Of a DNA stretch of 64,000 bases, positions 1 to 7,859 are shown piece by piece; position 1 is the first letter of the stretch, and the number at the start of each line of letters is the position of its first letter. The DNA is taken from assembly GCF_003863965.1 (NCBI RefSeq), contig NZ_RRCN01000001.1, forward strand, positions 6,507,071 to 6,571,070, in the 5' to 3' direction. Origin of the DNA: Paenibacillus oralis. GTDB taxonomy: Bacteria > Bacillota > Bacilli > Paenibacillales > Paenibacillaceae. Below the pieces are notes generated by a model. The model was not told where the DNA came from. It worked only from the letters and a program-made list of their open reading frames with translations, and made no database searches. The position numbers were made by a program, and so were the translations under genes.

Positions 1-443
1 AAACCTGCAATCCCGTTGATAATCCCCGCACCCACCAAGGCCGGGATCAATGGAATAAAGATGTTGCCGATTTTTCGCAGAAAGTTTTTAAGCGGAGTGT
101 TGTTTTTCCGTTTGAGCTCTGCCTTAATGTCGGAGCCTTCCCGAAGAGGAGCCGTTTTGCCTCCCGAAGGGGCGTTCCCTTTGGCATCCTCTCCGGCTTG
201 CATAAGTTTGCCGAATTCTTCCGCCACTTTATTGACCACGCCCGGTCCAAGGATAACCTGGTAGGTCTCGTCATCAACCACGCCGAGTACCCCTTCGATT
301 TGTTTCAATCCGGCCTCGTCGATCCGGCTGTGGTCCACGACCGAAACCCGCAGCCGGGTCATGCAGTTCGTAAATTGCTCCACATTGCCGGAACCGCCGA
401 TGGATTCCAAAATCCGTTTTGCCATAACTTCAAATTTGCTCAT
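1..443 (-). CDS. murP: PTS EIIBC component, N-acetylmuramic acid-type, N-terminal part (partial)
   Basis: Cut by the window edge; 147 N-terminal residues are visible. The EIIB domain occupies about residues 1-90 with the phosphorylatable cysteine C27 in NCMTRLRV. A polar linker (about 90-120) leads into the start of the membrane EIIC domain (NIFIPLIPALVGAGI). It would phosphorylate and import a sugar through the membrane, with EIIA supplied in trans. The ATG overlaps the murQ stop codon (ATGA), and a GGAGG ribosome site lies inside the murQ end, so the two are translationally coupled. The murQ partner is the reason for calling it MurNAc-specific; EIIBC sequence alone would not separate it from sucrose or trehalose types. 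No linked murR regulator is visible in the window. Confidence 0.8.
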   Translation of the reverse strand, partial: MSKFEVMAKRILESIGGSGNVEQFTNCMTRLRVSVVDHSRIDEAGLKQIEGVLGVVDDETYQVILGPGVVNKVAEEFGKLMQAGEDAKGNAPSGGKTAPLREGSDIKAELKRKNNTPLKNFLRKIGNIFIPLIPALVGAGIINGIAG

Positions 444-1354
444 CGGTTCGTCGCCTCCTTACCCGTATTCTTTACCGCCTGACCGATAAAACCTTGGCTC
501 AACTCCAATTGTTTCAGCGCTTCCGTATACGTACACCCCGTCAGGATCATCAGTATCGCCGGTTTCGGCTTTCCTTCGGCGAGGCGCAAGGCATTTTCGG
601 CGGTTTCAGCATCGCACGCGGTCGCCTCCATGACAATCCGCTTGGCCCGCTCCGCCAGTTTTTCGTTGGTCGGCTGCACATCGACCATCAAATTGCCGTA
701 AACCTTGCCCAAGCCGATCATCGTAGCCGTAGACAGCATATTGCAAACCAGCTTCTGCGAGGTTCCCGCCTTTAACCGTGTCGACCCGGTCAACACCTCG
801 GGACCGTTCTCAATCTCGATGGCAATGTCGGCTTTTTGGCTGATCGCCGCGTTTTTGTTGCAGCTGATGCTGATCGTCGCTGCGCCGGCCCGCTTGGCGT
901 ATTCCAGCCCGCCGATCACGTAAGGCGTTCGGCCGCTGGCGGCCAAGCCGACGACCGCGTCGTTTGCGGTGAGGTTAAGGTTTTGCAAATCGGCCGCACC
1001 AAGCTCGGTCCGGTCCTCCGCCCCCTCCACCGCTTTGATAAACGCATTGCTTCCGCCGGCGATGAGCCCGACGACCTGCTCCGGAGAAGTGCCGAAGGTC
1101 GGCGGACATTCCACCGCGTCAAGCAGACCGATCCGCCCGCTCGTTCCTGCTCCCATATAGATCAAGCGGCCACCGCGCCGCAGTGCGTCCGTAATGGCCG
1201 CAACCGCTTTAGCAATTTGGGGTATCTCTTTTTTTACCGCCCCCGCCACTTTCGCGTCTTCTTCATTCATCACCGTAAGCAATTCGGCAACGGTCATTTC
1301 GTCCAAGCGCATCGTTCGTTCGTTTCTTGCCTCAGTAGTCAGATTCTCCAGCAT
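440..1354 (-). CDS. murQ: N-acetylmuramic acid 6-phosphate etherase
   Basis: 304 residues, the usual family length. It cleaves the lactyl ether of MurNAc-6-phosphate to GlcNAc-6-phosphate and lactate in the cytoplasm, recycling cell-wall sugar. SIS-domain signatures are visible: GRLIYMGAGTSGRIGLLDAVE (about residues 61-81), ASGRTPYVIGGL, and SCNKNAAIS. The start ATG follows AAAGGAGAG at good spacing. murP overlaps its end by 4 bp, so MurNAc-6-P made by the transporter is handed to the next step by its operon partner. A sigma-A promoter and a cre-like site sit upstream, suggesting glucose repression. Confidence 0.95.
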   Translation of the reverse strand: MLENLTTEARNERTMRLDEMTVAELLTVMNEEDAKVAGAVKKEIPQIAKAVAAITDALRRGGRLIYMGAGTSGRIGLLDAVECPPTFGTSPEQVVGLIAGGSNAFIKAVEGAEDRTELGAADLQNLNLTANDAVVGLAASGRTPYVIGGLEYAKRAGAATISISCNKNAAISQKADIAIEIENGPEVLTGSTRLKAGTSQKLVCNMLSTATMIGLGKVYGNLMVDVQPTNEKLAERAKRIVMEATACDAETAENALRLAEGKPKPAILMILTGCTYTEALKQLELSQGFIGQAVKNTGKEATNR

Positions 1355-1389
1355 TGGAAACTCTCCTTTTGATGTATAAGATTCAAGCT

Positions 1390-1404
1390 GTGTAACCGTT
1401 TACG
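1390..1404. promoter_or_regulatory. cre-like CcpA operator upstream of murQ
   Basis: GTGTAACCGTTTACG matches the catabolite-responsive element consensus WTGNAANCGNWNNCW except at the two end bases. It lies just downstream of the murQ -10 box, over the expected transcription start, a repressing position for CcpA. Confidence 0.6.
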
Positions 1405-1409
1405 ATTTG

Positions 1410-1438
1410 ATTATAATCCACCTAATATAATATTTCAA
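1410..1438 (-). promoter_or_regulatory. sigma-A promoter of murQP
   Basis: Reading the minus strand, TTGAAA (1433-1438) is followed after 17 bp by TATAAT (1410-1415), a near-consensus vegetative promoter. The transcript would have a leader of about 50 nt before murQ. The rest of the 1439-1640 stretch shows no gene. Confidence 0.75.
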
Positions 1439-1658
1439 TAATTATTTTTATATATGAAATAAAATTTCACAATGAGTATCATAACGTGATTTACCTGAAT
1501 GAGAGCCGGGTCCATAGTCCGGGAATCGCGAAACAGCCGGGAATTTTCTCTATTGTGCTGGCCGCGGGGGTTATGCTATCTTAGGTTATAAAATTTGGGT
1601 CCGATGAAACAATGTTCAATAGGCATGGATTTAGGCAGAAGGGGTGAGCAGTACGATC

Positions 1659-2507
1659 ATGATTATCCGGCAAATCTTTAACAACAACGTGATTCGTGCC
1701 GAAGACCAAGTCGGTCATGAGTTTGTGGTGATCGGCAACGGTCTGGGCTTCAAGAAAAAGCCGGGGCAAACGGTGGATGAGGAAAAGATCGAAAAAACGT
1801 TTATTCTCAAACCCGACAAAGTTCCGCAAAAGTTAATCGATCTGATCGGCGAAACGTCGGCGGACTATTTCTCGCTGGCCGACGATATCGTAAACTACGC
1901 CAAGGCGGAGATGGGAAATATATTCAACGACAATATTTACATCACGCTGATCGACCATATTCATTTTGCGGTAACCCGATATAAAAACGCCATGAATCTG
2001 AAAAACGCGCTGTTTTGGCAGATTAAAAAATTTTACCCGAAGGAATTCTCAATCGGATTGAATGCGCTTCAATTGATCAAACAGCATTTTGATATCGAGA
2101 TGGACGAGGACGAGGCCAGCTTTATCGCCATGCATTTTGTGAATGCCAGACAAGACGGTCAGGGCATGCAGCGGACGGCCGAGATTACGAAGGTGATGAG
2201 CGAAATCGTCGACATCGTCACCCGGTTCTATAGTTTGGAGCTGGATGAAAAATCGTTTAATTACTCCCGTTTTATTACCCATATTCAATACTTTGCGCAA
2301 CGAATGCTGAGCGGCGAACAGGAGCGTTCCGCCACAGGAGACAATTTTCTCTACGAGCAAATCAAAATAAAGTATCCCCAGGCCTTCGAATGCATGAATT
2401 TAATCAACCGTTATCTGGAACAAAATTATGAAAACGCGATGTCGATTGATGAAAAAGTGTATTTGACGATTCATATTCAACGGGTAACCTCCCGCAGCGA
2501 AGTTTAA
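1659..2507 (+). CDS. licT: LicT/BglG-family PRD transcription antiterminator
   Basis: 282 residues from ATG 1659. An in-frame GTG at 1644 is possible, but AAGGGGTG at 1639-1646 then serves as the ribosome site for the ATG, and the product starts like known LicT proteins (RQIFNNNV). Residues 1-55 form the CAT RNA-binding domain; two PRD domains follow. The expected phosphorylation histidines are visible in DHIHFAV and AMHFVN (PRD1) and THIQYF and TIHIQR (PRD2). In this family PTS-dependent phosphorylation sets activity: without sugar the EII component inactivates PRD1, with sugar HPr activates PRD2. The dimer binds the RAT hairpin upstream of bglP and prevents termination. No terminator separates it from bglP other than the regulated one. 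Confidence 0.93.
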   Translation: MIIRQIFNNNVIRAEDQVGHEFVVIGNGLGFKKKPGQTVDEEKIEKTFILKPDKVPQKLIDLIGETSADYFSLADDIVNYAKAEMGNIFNDNIYITLIDHIHFAVTRYKNAMNLKNALFWQIKKFYPKEFSIGLNALQLIKQHFDIEMDEDEASFIAMHFVNARQDGQGMQRTAEITKVMSEIVDIVTRFYSLELDEKSFNYSRFITHIQYFAQRMLSGEQERSATGDNFLYEQIKIKYPQAFECMNLINRYLEQNYENAMSIDEKVYLTIHIQRVTSRSEV

Positions 2508-2515
2508 AAAAAAGG

Positions 2516-2544
2516 TTGCAAACGGTTACGGATTGTTTTATAGT
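2516..2544 (+). promoter_or_regulatory. bglP promoter with overlapping cre site
   Basis: TTGCAA (2516-2521) and TATAGT (2539-2544) are separated by 17 bp. The sequence TTGCAAACGGTTACG (2516-2530) matches 14 of 15 positions of the cre consensus and covers the -35 box and spacer, so CcpA binding would block RNA polymerase. This gives bglP-bglA their own catabolite-repressed start in addition to any readthrough from licT. Confidence 0.72.
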
Positions 2545-2563
2545 GATCCTACAACTTAAATTT

Positions 2564-2655
2564 AAGGATTGTTACTGGTAAAGCAGGCGATACCTAAACG
2601 ACGGGCATATGATCACTCCGGTGATTCCGCGGGCCTTTCGTTTAGGTATTTTTTT
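2564..2655 (+). promoter_or_regulatory. LicT-responsive RAT sequence and overlapping intrinsic terminator
   Basis: AAGGATTGTTACTGGTAAAG followed by CAGGCGATACCTAAAC (2564-2599) closely matches the RAT RNA bound by LicT/SacT proteins. Its 3' part overlaps the left arm of a terminator: CCTAAACGA (2593-2601) pairs with TCGTTTAGG (2638-2646), followed by a T run (2649-2655). The two structures are mutually exclusive, so binding of active LicT lets transcription enter bglP. This is direct evidence that the linked regulator acts on this operon. Confidence 0.9.
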
Positions 2656-2691
2656 ATGCCCAAATCATGTTCAGGCAGAGGAGAATGACAT

Positions 2692-4581
2692 ATGGACAAC
2701 AAGAAGTTGGCCGACGACATCGTTCGTCTGGTCGGCGGCGAGGAGAACATTAACGATCTCGTCCATTGCGCGACTAGACTTCGCTTTAGTTTAAAGGATT
2801 CCAAAAAAGCGGAAAGGGAAACTTTGGAAAAGCATGAAGGTGTGATCACCGTCGTGGAAAGCGGCGGCCAATTCCAGGTCGTTGTCGGCAGCCATGTCGC
2901 TAATGTATACGCCGAAATCGCCAAGAGCACCAGCTTTCTGGATAAAGCCGCGGAGAATTCGGCAAGCGGCCAGAAGGTATCGGCTGTGTCCAAAGTTTTT
3001 GAAGTGATCTCGGGCAGCTTCTCGCCGCTTATTCCGGCAATGGCCGGCTCCGGGATGCTGAAGGCGCTCCTTACGGTGTTAACCATGGCCGGCTGGATGT
3101 CCGACACCAGCGATACTTACATGATCCTGTCCGCCGCCGGGAATGCCGTGTTCTACTTTTTGCCTATATTCCTCGGCGTTACGCTCGGAATCAAGCTCAA
3201 AACCAATCCGTACGTTGCCGGAACCATCGGAGCGGCGCTGCTGGAGCCCAGCTTTACGGGTTTGATGGATAAAGGAACCGACGGTTCTTTCCTGGGCATT
3301 CCGGTTGTTCTGATGAATTATTCTTCAAGCGTGTTCCCGATTTTTATCGCCATCAGCATCTATGCCTTACTGGACCGGTTCCTGAAAAAAATCATTCTTA
3401 AGGACCTGCAGGTTTTCCTGGTGCCGATGTTGTCGCTCATGATCATGGTGCCGTTGTCGGCCATCGCTTTTGGCCCCTTCGGGACAAGCGTCGGGGATTG
3501 GATCGCCGCAGGAGTCACTTGGCTGATTAACGTTAGCGGCATTCTCTCGGGCATAGTGCTTGGCGGAGGCATGACCTTCATGGTCGTGTTGGGCCTGCAT
3601 TGGGGTTTTACGCCGATCACGCTGCAGAACATCAACAATGGCGGCGATCCGATCGAGGCGATGGCCGCCGCGGCCGTGTTCGCCCAAATCGGGGTTGCGC
3701 TCGGTATTTTCCTTAAGTCCAAAAAGGATAAGTCGTTAAGATCGATATCCGGCTCTTCCGCCGTCACGGGCCTGCTGGCCGGGGTAACCGAGCCGATCGT
3801 ATACGGGCTCATCCTCCGTTACAAGAGAGTCATTCCCATCGTCATTATTGCCGGCGCTATCGGCGGAGCGGTTAACGGTCACTTTGGCGTTAAATATACG
3901 GCTTATGTATTTCATAACATCTTTTCCATTCCGGTCGAGAAGCCGTCAGGCATCTTTGTCATATCGATGATTCTGTCCATGGGGATCGGCCTGCTGCTGA
4001 CCTTGATCTTTGGGTATGAGAGCAAAGGCAAGGCAAAGGCGGCGGAAGCGGAGTCTGCGGTGCAAGCGGAATCCGAACCGCAAACGGTCCAGCCGGAAAA
4101 GAATACCGAATCCGCGGCACTGAACATGAAGAAAGAGCAGATTCACAGCCCCCTGACCGGCAAAGTCGTTCCGCTCAGCGCGGTTGCCGATAAGGCTTTC
4201 GCTTCCGGAGCGATGGGCAAAGGCCTGGCTATCCTGCCCAGCGAGGGTGTCGTAGTCGCACCGATGGATGGAGTGGTGACTTCCCTGTTCCCGACCGGTC
4301 ATGCGATCGGGTTGACCTCGGCCGCAGGGACGGACATCCTGATCCACATCGGCATAAATACGGTGTCCCTCAAAGGAAAGTACTTTAAACCCGCGGTTAA
4401 AGAGGGAGACGCGGTAAAGCAAGGGGACGTTTTGATTGAATTTGATCTGGAGCAAATTCAGGCGGCCGGATACCAGACCGTAACGCCAGTCATCGTCACC
4501 CTGACGGAGCGAGAAGTTGAAATTTTCGAAACCGACCAGGAGTCGATTGAGAAAAACGATGTGTTGTTGACCCTGATTTAA
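2692..4581 (+). CDS. bglP: beta-glucoside PTS transporter EIIBCA
   Basis: 629 residues with all three PTS domains fused. EIIB is at residues 1-85 with phospho-cysteine C26 in HCATRLRF. The multi-pass EIIC domain runs about 105-445 and contains the substrate-loop signature GVTEPIVYG. EIIA is at about 475-629 with phospho-histidine H552 in DILIHIGI. A linker rich in A, E and Q (about 447-475) joins C and A. It imports and phosphorylates beta-glucosides such as salicin, arbutin or cellobiose at the membrane. Starts at ATG after GAGGAGAATGACAT. The product is hydrolysed by BglA encoded downstream, and it also acts as sugar sensor for LicT. Confidence 0.95.
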   Translation: MDNKKLADDIVRLVGGEENINDLVHCATRLRFSLKDSKKAERETLEKHEGVITVVESGGQFQVVVGSHVANVYAEIAKSTSFLDKAAENSASGQKVSAVSKVFEVISGSFSPLIPAMAGSGMLKALLTVLTMAGWMSDTSDTYMILSAAGNAVFYFLPIFLGVTLGIKLKTNPYVAGTIGAALLEPSFTGLMDKGTDGSFLGIPVVLMNYSSSVFPIFIAISIYALLDRFLKKIILKDLQVFLVPMLSLMIMVPLSAIAFGPFGTSVGDWIAAGVTWLINVSGILSGIVLGGGMTFMVVLGLHWGFTPITLQNINNGGDPIEAMAAAAVFAQIGVALGIFLKSKKDKSLRSISGSSAVTGLLAGVTEPIVYGLILRYKRVIPIVIIAGAIGGAVNGHFGVKYTAYVFHNIFSIPVEKPSGIFVISMILSMGIGLLLTLIFGYESKGKAKAAEAESAVQAESEPQTVQPEKNTESAALNMKKEQIHSPLTGKVVPLSAVADKAFASGAMGKGLAILPSEGVVVAPMDGVVTSLFPTGHAIGLTSAAGTDILIHIGINTVSLKGKYFKPAVKEGDAVKQGDVLIEFDLEQIQAAGYQTVTPVIVTLTEREVEIFETDQESIEKNDVLLTLI

Positions 4582-4595
4582 ATATATATATGAGA

Positions 4596-4763
4596 GTTCA
4601 AAAAGTCGGCTTTTCAGCACCGAGAAGGTTGGATGAAGCTAGGGACTGAGTAGCGGAGCGTACGTTTTGGGTACGTGAGCAACGGAAGGCCCGGCTGAAT
4701 TCAAGATTCGACGTCGAGACCGCTTCCTGACCTGCTTCGTGATCAAAAGACGACTTTTTGAAC
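4596..4763. repeat. 168-bp inverted-repeat element between bglP and bglA
   Basis: The element begins GTTCAAAAAGTCG and ends with the exact reverse complement, CGACTTTTTGAAC. The similarity of the two arms continues imperfectly inward for about 35 bp. The centre holds further self-complementary blocks around GCGTACG and GTACGTG. No ORF, promoter or T-rich terminator is evident inside. It could be a non-autonomous (MITE-like) element or a large mRNA hairpin that sets the bglP:bglA ratio. Only one copy was found in this window, so the repeat nature across the genome is inferred. Confidence 0.6.
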
Positions 4764-4800
4764 TACCTTTTTAAATTTATCAAACTGGAGGAATCAAATC

Positions 4801-6210
4801 ATGCTGCACCAACATCTGAAACCATTTCCCGAAAACTTCCTGTGGGGAGGCTCCACCTCGGCTTACCAACTCGAGGGAGCGTGGGACGAGGACGGAAAGG
4901 GTCCGTCCGTAGTCGACCTGGCGAATCACGTTGAAGGAGTTACGGATTTTAAAGTAGCGAGCGATCATTATCACAGATACAAAGAAGACGTGGCTTTAAT
5001 GGCGGAAATGGGCTTTAAAGCGTACCGCTTCTCCATCGCCTGGACGCGGATTTATCCGGAAGGCTCCGGGAAGCTGAATATGAAAGGGATCCAATTCTAC
5101 AGCTCCCTGATCGATGAACTGATCAAATATGGGATCGAGCCGATTGTGACCATGTATCATTTCGATTTGCCTTATGCGCTGGAAGTCAAGGGCGGCTGGT
5201 CCAACCGCGGAACGATTACCGCGTTTGAACAATACGCCAAAACTTTGTTCGAGCATTTCGGAAATCGGGTGAAATATTGGCTGACCATCAATGAACAAAA
5301 CATGCTGATCCTTCATCCCGGTTCGATCGGAACGCTAAATGAACAACTGGAAAATCCGCAGAAGGAGCTGTACCAGCAAAATCATCATATGCTGGTGGCC
5401 CAGGCCAAAGCAATGATATTGTGCCATCAAATGCTGCCTGACGCAAAGATTGGGCCGGCGCCCAATATCGGGGCCATCTATCCGGCCAGTTCAAGTCCGG
5501 AAGATGTGCTGGCGGCCGACAATTATGCGGCAATCCGCAATTGGCTCTATCTGGACATGGCGGTGTTCGGAACCTACAATTATATCGCCTGGAGTTATTT
5601 GCTCGAAAAGGGATACGAACCGGTGATCGAAGACGGCGATATGGAGATTTTAAAACAAGGCAACCCGGATTTTATCGCCTTTAATTACTATACCTCGCAA
5701 ACGGTCGGCGAAAGCAAAAATGACGGAAACGACTTTTCGCATACGGGCGACCAGCATGAAATCGTCGGCGAGCCGGGAGCTTACAGAGGTTCGGTCAATC
5801 CTCATTTGCAGAAAACGGAGTTCGGCTGGGAGATCGATCCCGTAGGTTTTAGAACCACGCTCCGGCAAATCTATTCCCGGTACCGTCTGCCGTTGATTGT
5901 CACGGAAAATGGACTGGGCGCCTTCGACAAACTGGAGGACAACGATGTGGTTCAAGACCCCTATCGCATCGATTTTTTCAGAAAGCATATCGAGCAAATC
6001 CAATTGGCCATTACCGACGGCGTAGACGTTTTCGGTTTCTGCCCCTGGTCGGCGATCGATCTCGTAAGCACTCATCAGGGGTCAAGCAAACGTTACGGGT
6101 TTATTTATGTGGATCGCGACGAGTTCGATCTCAAAGAACTGCGCAGAATCCGCAAGCAAAGTTTTTACTGGTATCAGCAACTGATTCAAAGTAATGGAGA
6201 AGTTCGTTAA
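4801..6210 (+). CDS. bglA: 6-phospho-beta-glucosidase, GH1
   Basis: 469 residues, normal for glycoside hydrolase family 1. Hydrolyses phosphorylated beta-glucosides delivered by BglP to glucose-6-phosphate and the aglycone or glucose. The N terminus has FLWGGSTSAYQLEGAW. The acid/base glutamate is E165 (TINEQ) and the nucleophile E369 (VTENG). The phospho-sugar signature near the C terminus, S423, K430 and Y432 in STHQGSSKRYGF, distinguishes it from plain beta-glucosidases. The ribosome site is TGGAGGAATCAAATC. Last gene of the operon, followed at once by a strong terminator. Confidence 0.95.
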   Translation: MLHQHLKPFPENFLWGGSTSAYQLEGAWDEDGKGPSVVDLANHVEGVTDFKVASDHYHRYKEDVALMAEMGFKAYRFSIAWTRIYPEGSGKLNMKGIQFYSSLIDELIKYGIEPIVTMYHFDLPYALEVKGGWSNRGTITAFEQYAKTLFEHFGNRVKYWLTINEQNMLILHPGSIGTLNEQLENPQKELYQQNHHMLVAQAKAMILCHQMLPDAKIGPAPNIGAIYPASSSPEDVLAADNYAAIRNWLYLDMAVFGTYNYIAWSYLLEKGYEPVIEDGDMEILKQGNPDFIAFNYYTSQTVGESKNDGNDFSHTGDQHEIVGEPGAYRGSVNPHLQKTEFGWEIDPVGFRTTLRQIYSRYRLPLIVTENGLGAFDKLEDNDVVQDPYRIDFFRKHIEQIQLAITDGVDVFGFCPWSAIDLVSTHQGSSKRYGFIYVDRDEFDLKELRRIRKQSFYWYQQLIQSNGEVR

Positions 6211-6215
6211 ATTTT

Positions 6216-6256
6216 AAAAGGACCGCCCGGCGAATTGCCAGGCGGTCCTTTTAGGG
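6216..6256 (+). terminator. rho-independent terminator of the bgl operon
   Basis: AAAAGGACCGCC (6216-6227) pairs perfectly with GGCGGTCCTTTT (6241-6252) around a 13-nt loop. The A-rich left and T-rich right ends make it usable from both strands. Confidence 0.9.
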
Positions 6257-6316
6257 CAAACTTATAGGTGGGCCCATGGGAACGAACGCCAACGCCTCCC
6301 TTGCCAGAAATAGCGG

Positions 6317-7849
6317 TAAATAGTGCACTAGCGTTGCATCAAACCTATCATGATTCAAAAATTAACTAATTAAGGAAAAATATAAGTTATTTTCATGGAA
6401 AACCCATAAAAAAGCTCCTATTGTTAAGAGAGACGCGTTACCCATCTAACTCTCAACAAAAGGAGCCAAACCCATGGGTAACATACACAATTTATCCCTG
6501 ATTCGTCAATGCTTTTCTTATTTTTCGGATGAAAAAATTTCTTTTCCCATCGCTGACTATCGTGTCCCTAAGCTCACCGTGATGAAATGTACGAAGCTAA
6601 TTATGACTTCCCAACTGGCGAAATGGGAGTCGTATCGTCAAATCTCCCGCGCGCTTCGTACTAGCGAAACTTTACAGGAGAGCCTGGAATTGACCAGTAT
6701 CAGTGCCTCCCAAATCTCAAGGAAATTACCGGAGATTCCGACCGAGTGGCTTGAATCGTTATTCCTTGACATTATGGGAAAGGTGAAGTTGCTTCTTCCT
6801 ACGGCCACCTCTAAGATTGGCGCGGTTCGTATCATCGACTCGACATGTATCAAGCTTCCAGCCAATCTGGCCGAATGGGCCCATGTGAATCGGACTCACA
6901 CGCAAATCAAGATTCATGTCCGTGTCCTAGCTTTACCTACGGGTCAAACACTTCCCGAGAAGGCAATCCCATCGACCGGAAATGTGAGCGACGTAGAAAC
7001 CGTGGATCTGTTAGTTGAAGATGACAGCACGATTTACGTGATGGACCGTGGTTATATCAAGTACAAACAGTTCGATGCCTGGCTAAAGCGAGAGGTTCGC
7101 TTCGTGAATCGAATCAACGAAAATAACGGGGTATGGCACGTCGAGCAAGAATTGCCGATTCCTTCAAACACGAAGATTACTCGCGACGCTATTGTCCGGT
7201 TGGGGAGTGCTTTTCGCCGAACTAAGCAGACTTTGCGCTTGGTTGAATTTCGGGATGAAAAGGACCGTAAATACCGACTAGTTACATCTTGCTTTGATCT
7301 CAGCGCTACGGAAATTGCCGATATCTACCGGCAACGTTGGCTCATTGAACTGTTTTTCAAGTGGATGAAGCAGCATTTACGGCTCGTGAAACTGTACAGT
7401 TATGAACCGCAGGGCGTCTGGAATCAAATTTTTTTGGCACTCATCACATACGCCATTGCGATGCATATTCAGCTATCCAGTGGAACTTCGTTGAGTTTAT
7501 GGGACGTATTACAGTCGGTTCGGAATTGTTGGGAAAAAAACCTCTCGATCTTCGAAGCGGAGCTTCATCGGAAGCCCAGCCGGTCATCAAGAGGACGACA
7601 GAAGGTACCAAAAGTCCAGAAAAGTCCACCGAAGTTACATACATCGGTGGGGATTATAAAGCCGCGGAAAACTGAGGGAAAGTAAAAGAGTTGATTTGAA
7701 AACTAAATATCCAAAAAAATGGATAAACGCGTCGTTTTCTGGTGCTCTCAACTTTTTGGCCTCTTTCCTTAAAATAAAAATGGAAAATTATTACATATAT
7801 TAAATGTTAATCTTATGTTAGGGTCTTTGCAACGCTAGTGTAAATAGTG
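6317..7849. mobile_element. Complete IS4-family insertion sequence (6326-7840) with 9-bp target duplication
   Basis: Ends are inverted: CACTAGCGTTGCA at 6326-6338 and its reverse complement TGCAACGCTAGTG at 7828-7840, with partial similarity continuing inward. The sequence TAAATAGTG lies immediately outside both ends (6317-6325 and 7841-7849), a 9-bp target duplication. The element is therefore 1515 bp, intact, and carries one transposase gene. An unaltered duplication suggests fairly recent insertion. Confidence 0.92.
6474..7685 (+). CDS. IS4-family DDE transposase
   Basis: 403 residues, full length. The catalytic triad is visible as D122 (RIIDSTCIKL), D191 (YVMDRGY) and E292 in the IS4 signature YRQRWLIELFFKWMKQHL (Y..R...E......K). 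It cuts and pastes the flanking element by recognising its inverted ends. The C-terminal 45 residues are basic and rich in K, R and S. Start ATG 6474 follows AAAAGGAG at 6459-6466. No frameshift or stop interrupts it, so it may be active. It sits inside an intergenic repeat cluster and disrupts no gene. Confidence 0.93.
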   Translation: MGNIHNLSLIRQCFSYFSDEKISFPIADYRVPKLTVMKCTKLIMTSQLAKWESYRQISRALRTSETLQESLELTSISASQISRKLPEIPTEWLESLFLDIMGKVKLLLPTATSKIGAVRIIDSTCIKLPANLAEWAHVNRTHTQIKIHVRVLALPTGQTLPEKAIPSTGNVSDVETVDLLVEDDSTIYVMDRGYIKYKQFDAWLKREVRFVNRINENNGVWHVEQELPIPSNTKITRDAIVRLGSAFRRTKQTLRLVEFRDEKDRKYRLVTSCFDLSATEIADIYRQRWLIELFFKWMKQHLRLVKLYSYEPQGVWNQIFLALITYAIAMHIQLSSGTSLSLWDVLQSVRNCWEKNLSIFEAELHRKPSRSSRGRQKVPKVQKSPPKLHTSVGIIKPRKTEGK

Positions 7850-7859
7850 GCGTTATTTC

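Noticed and set aside
1551..1592. Promoter for licT
   Set aside because: TTGTGC and TATAAA-like hexamers occur but at unsuitable spacing; no convincing pair found.
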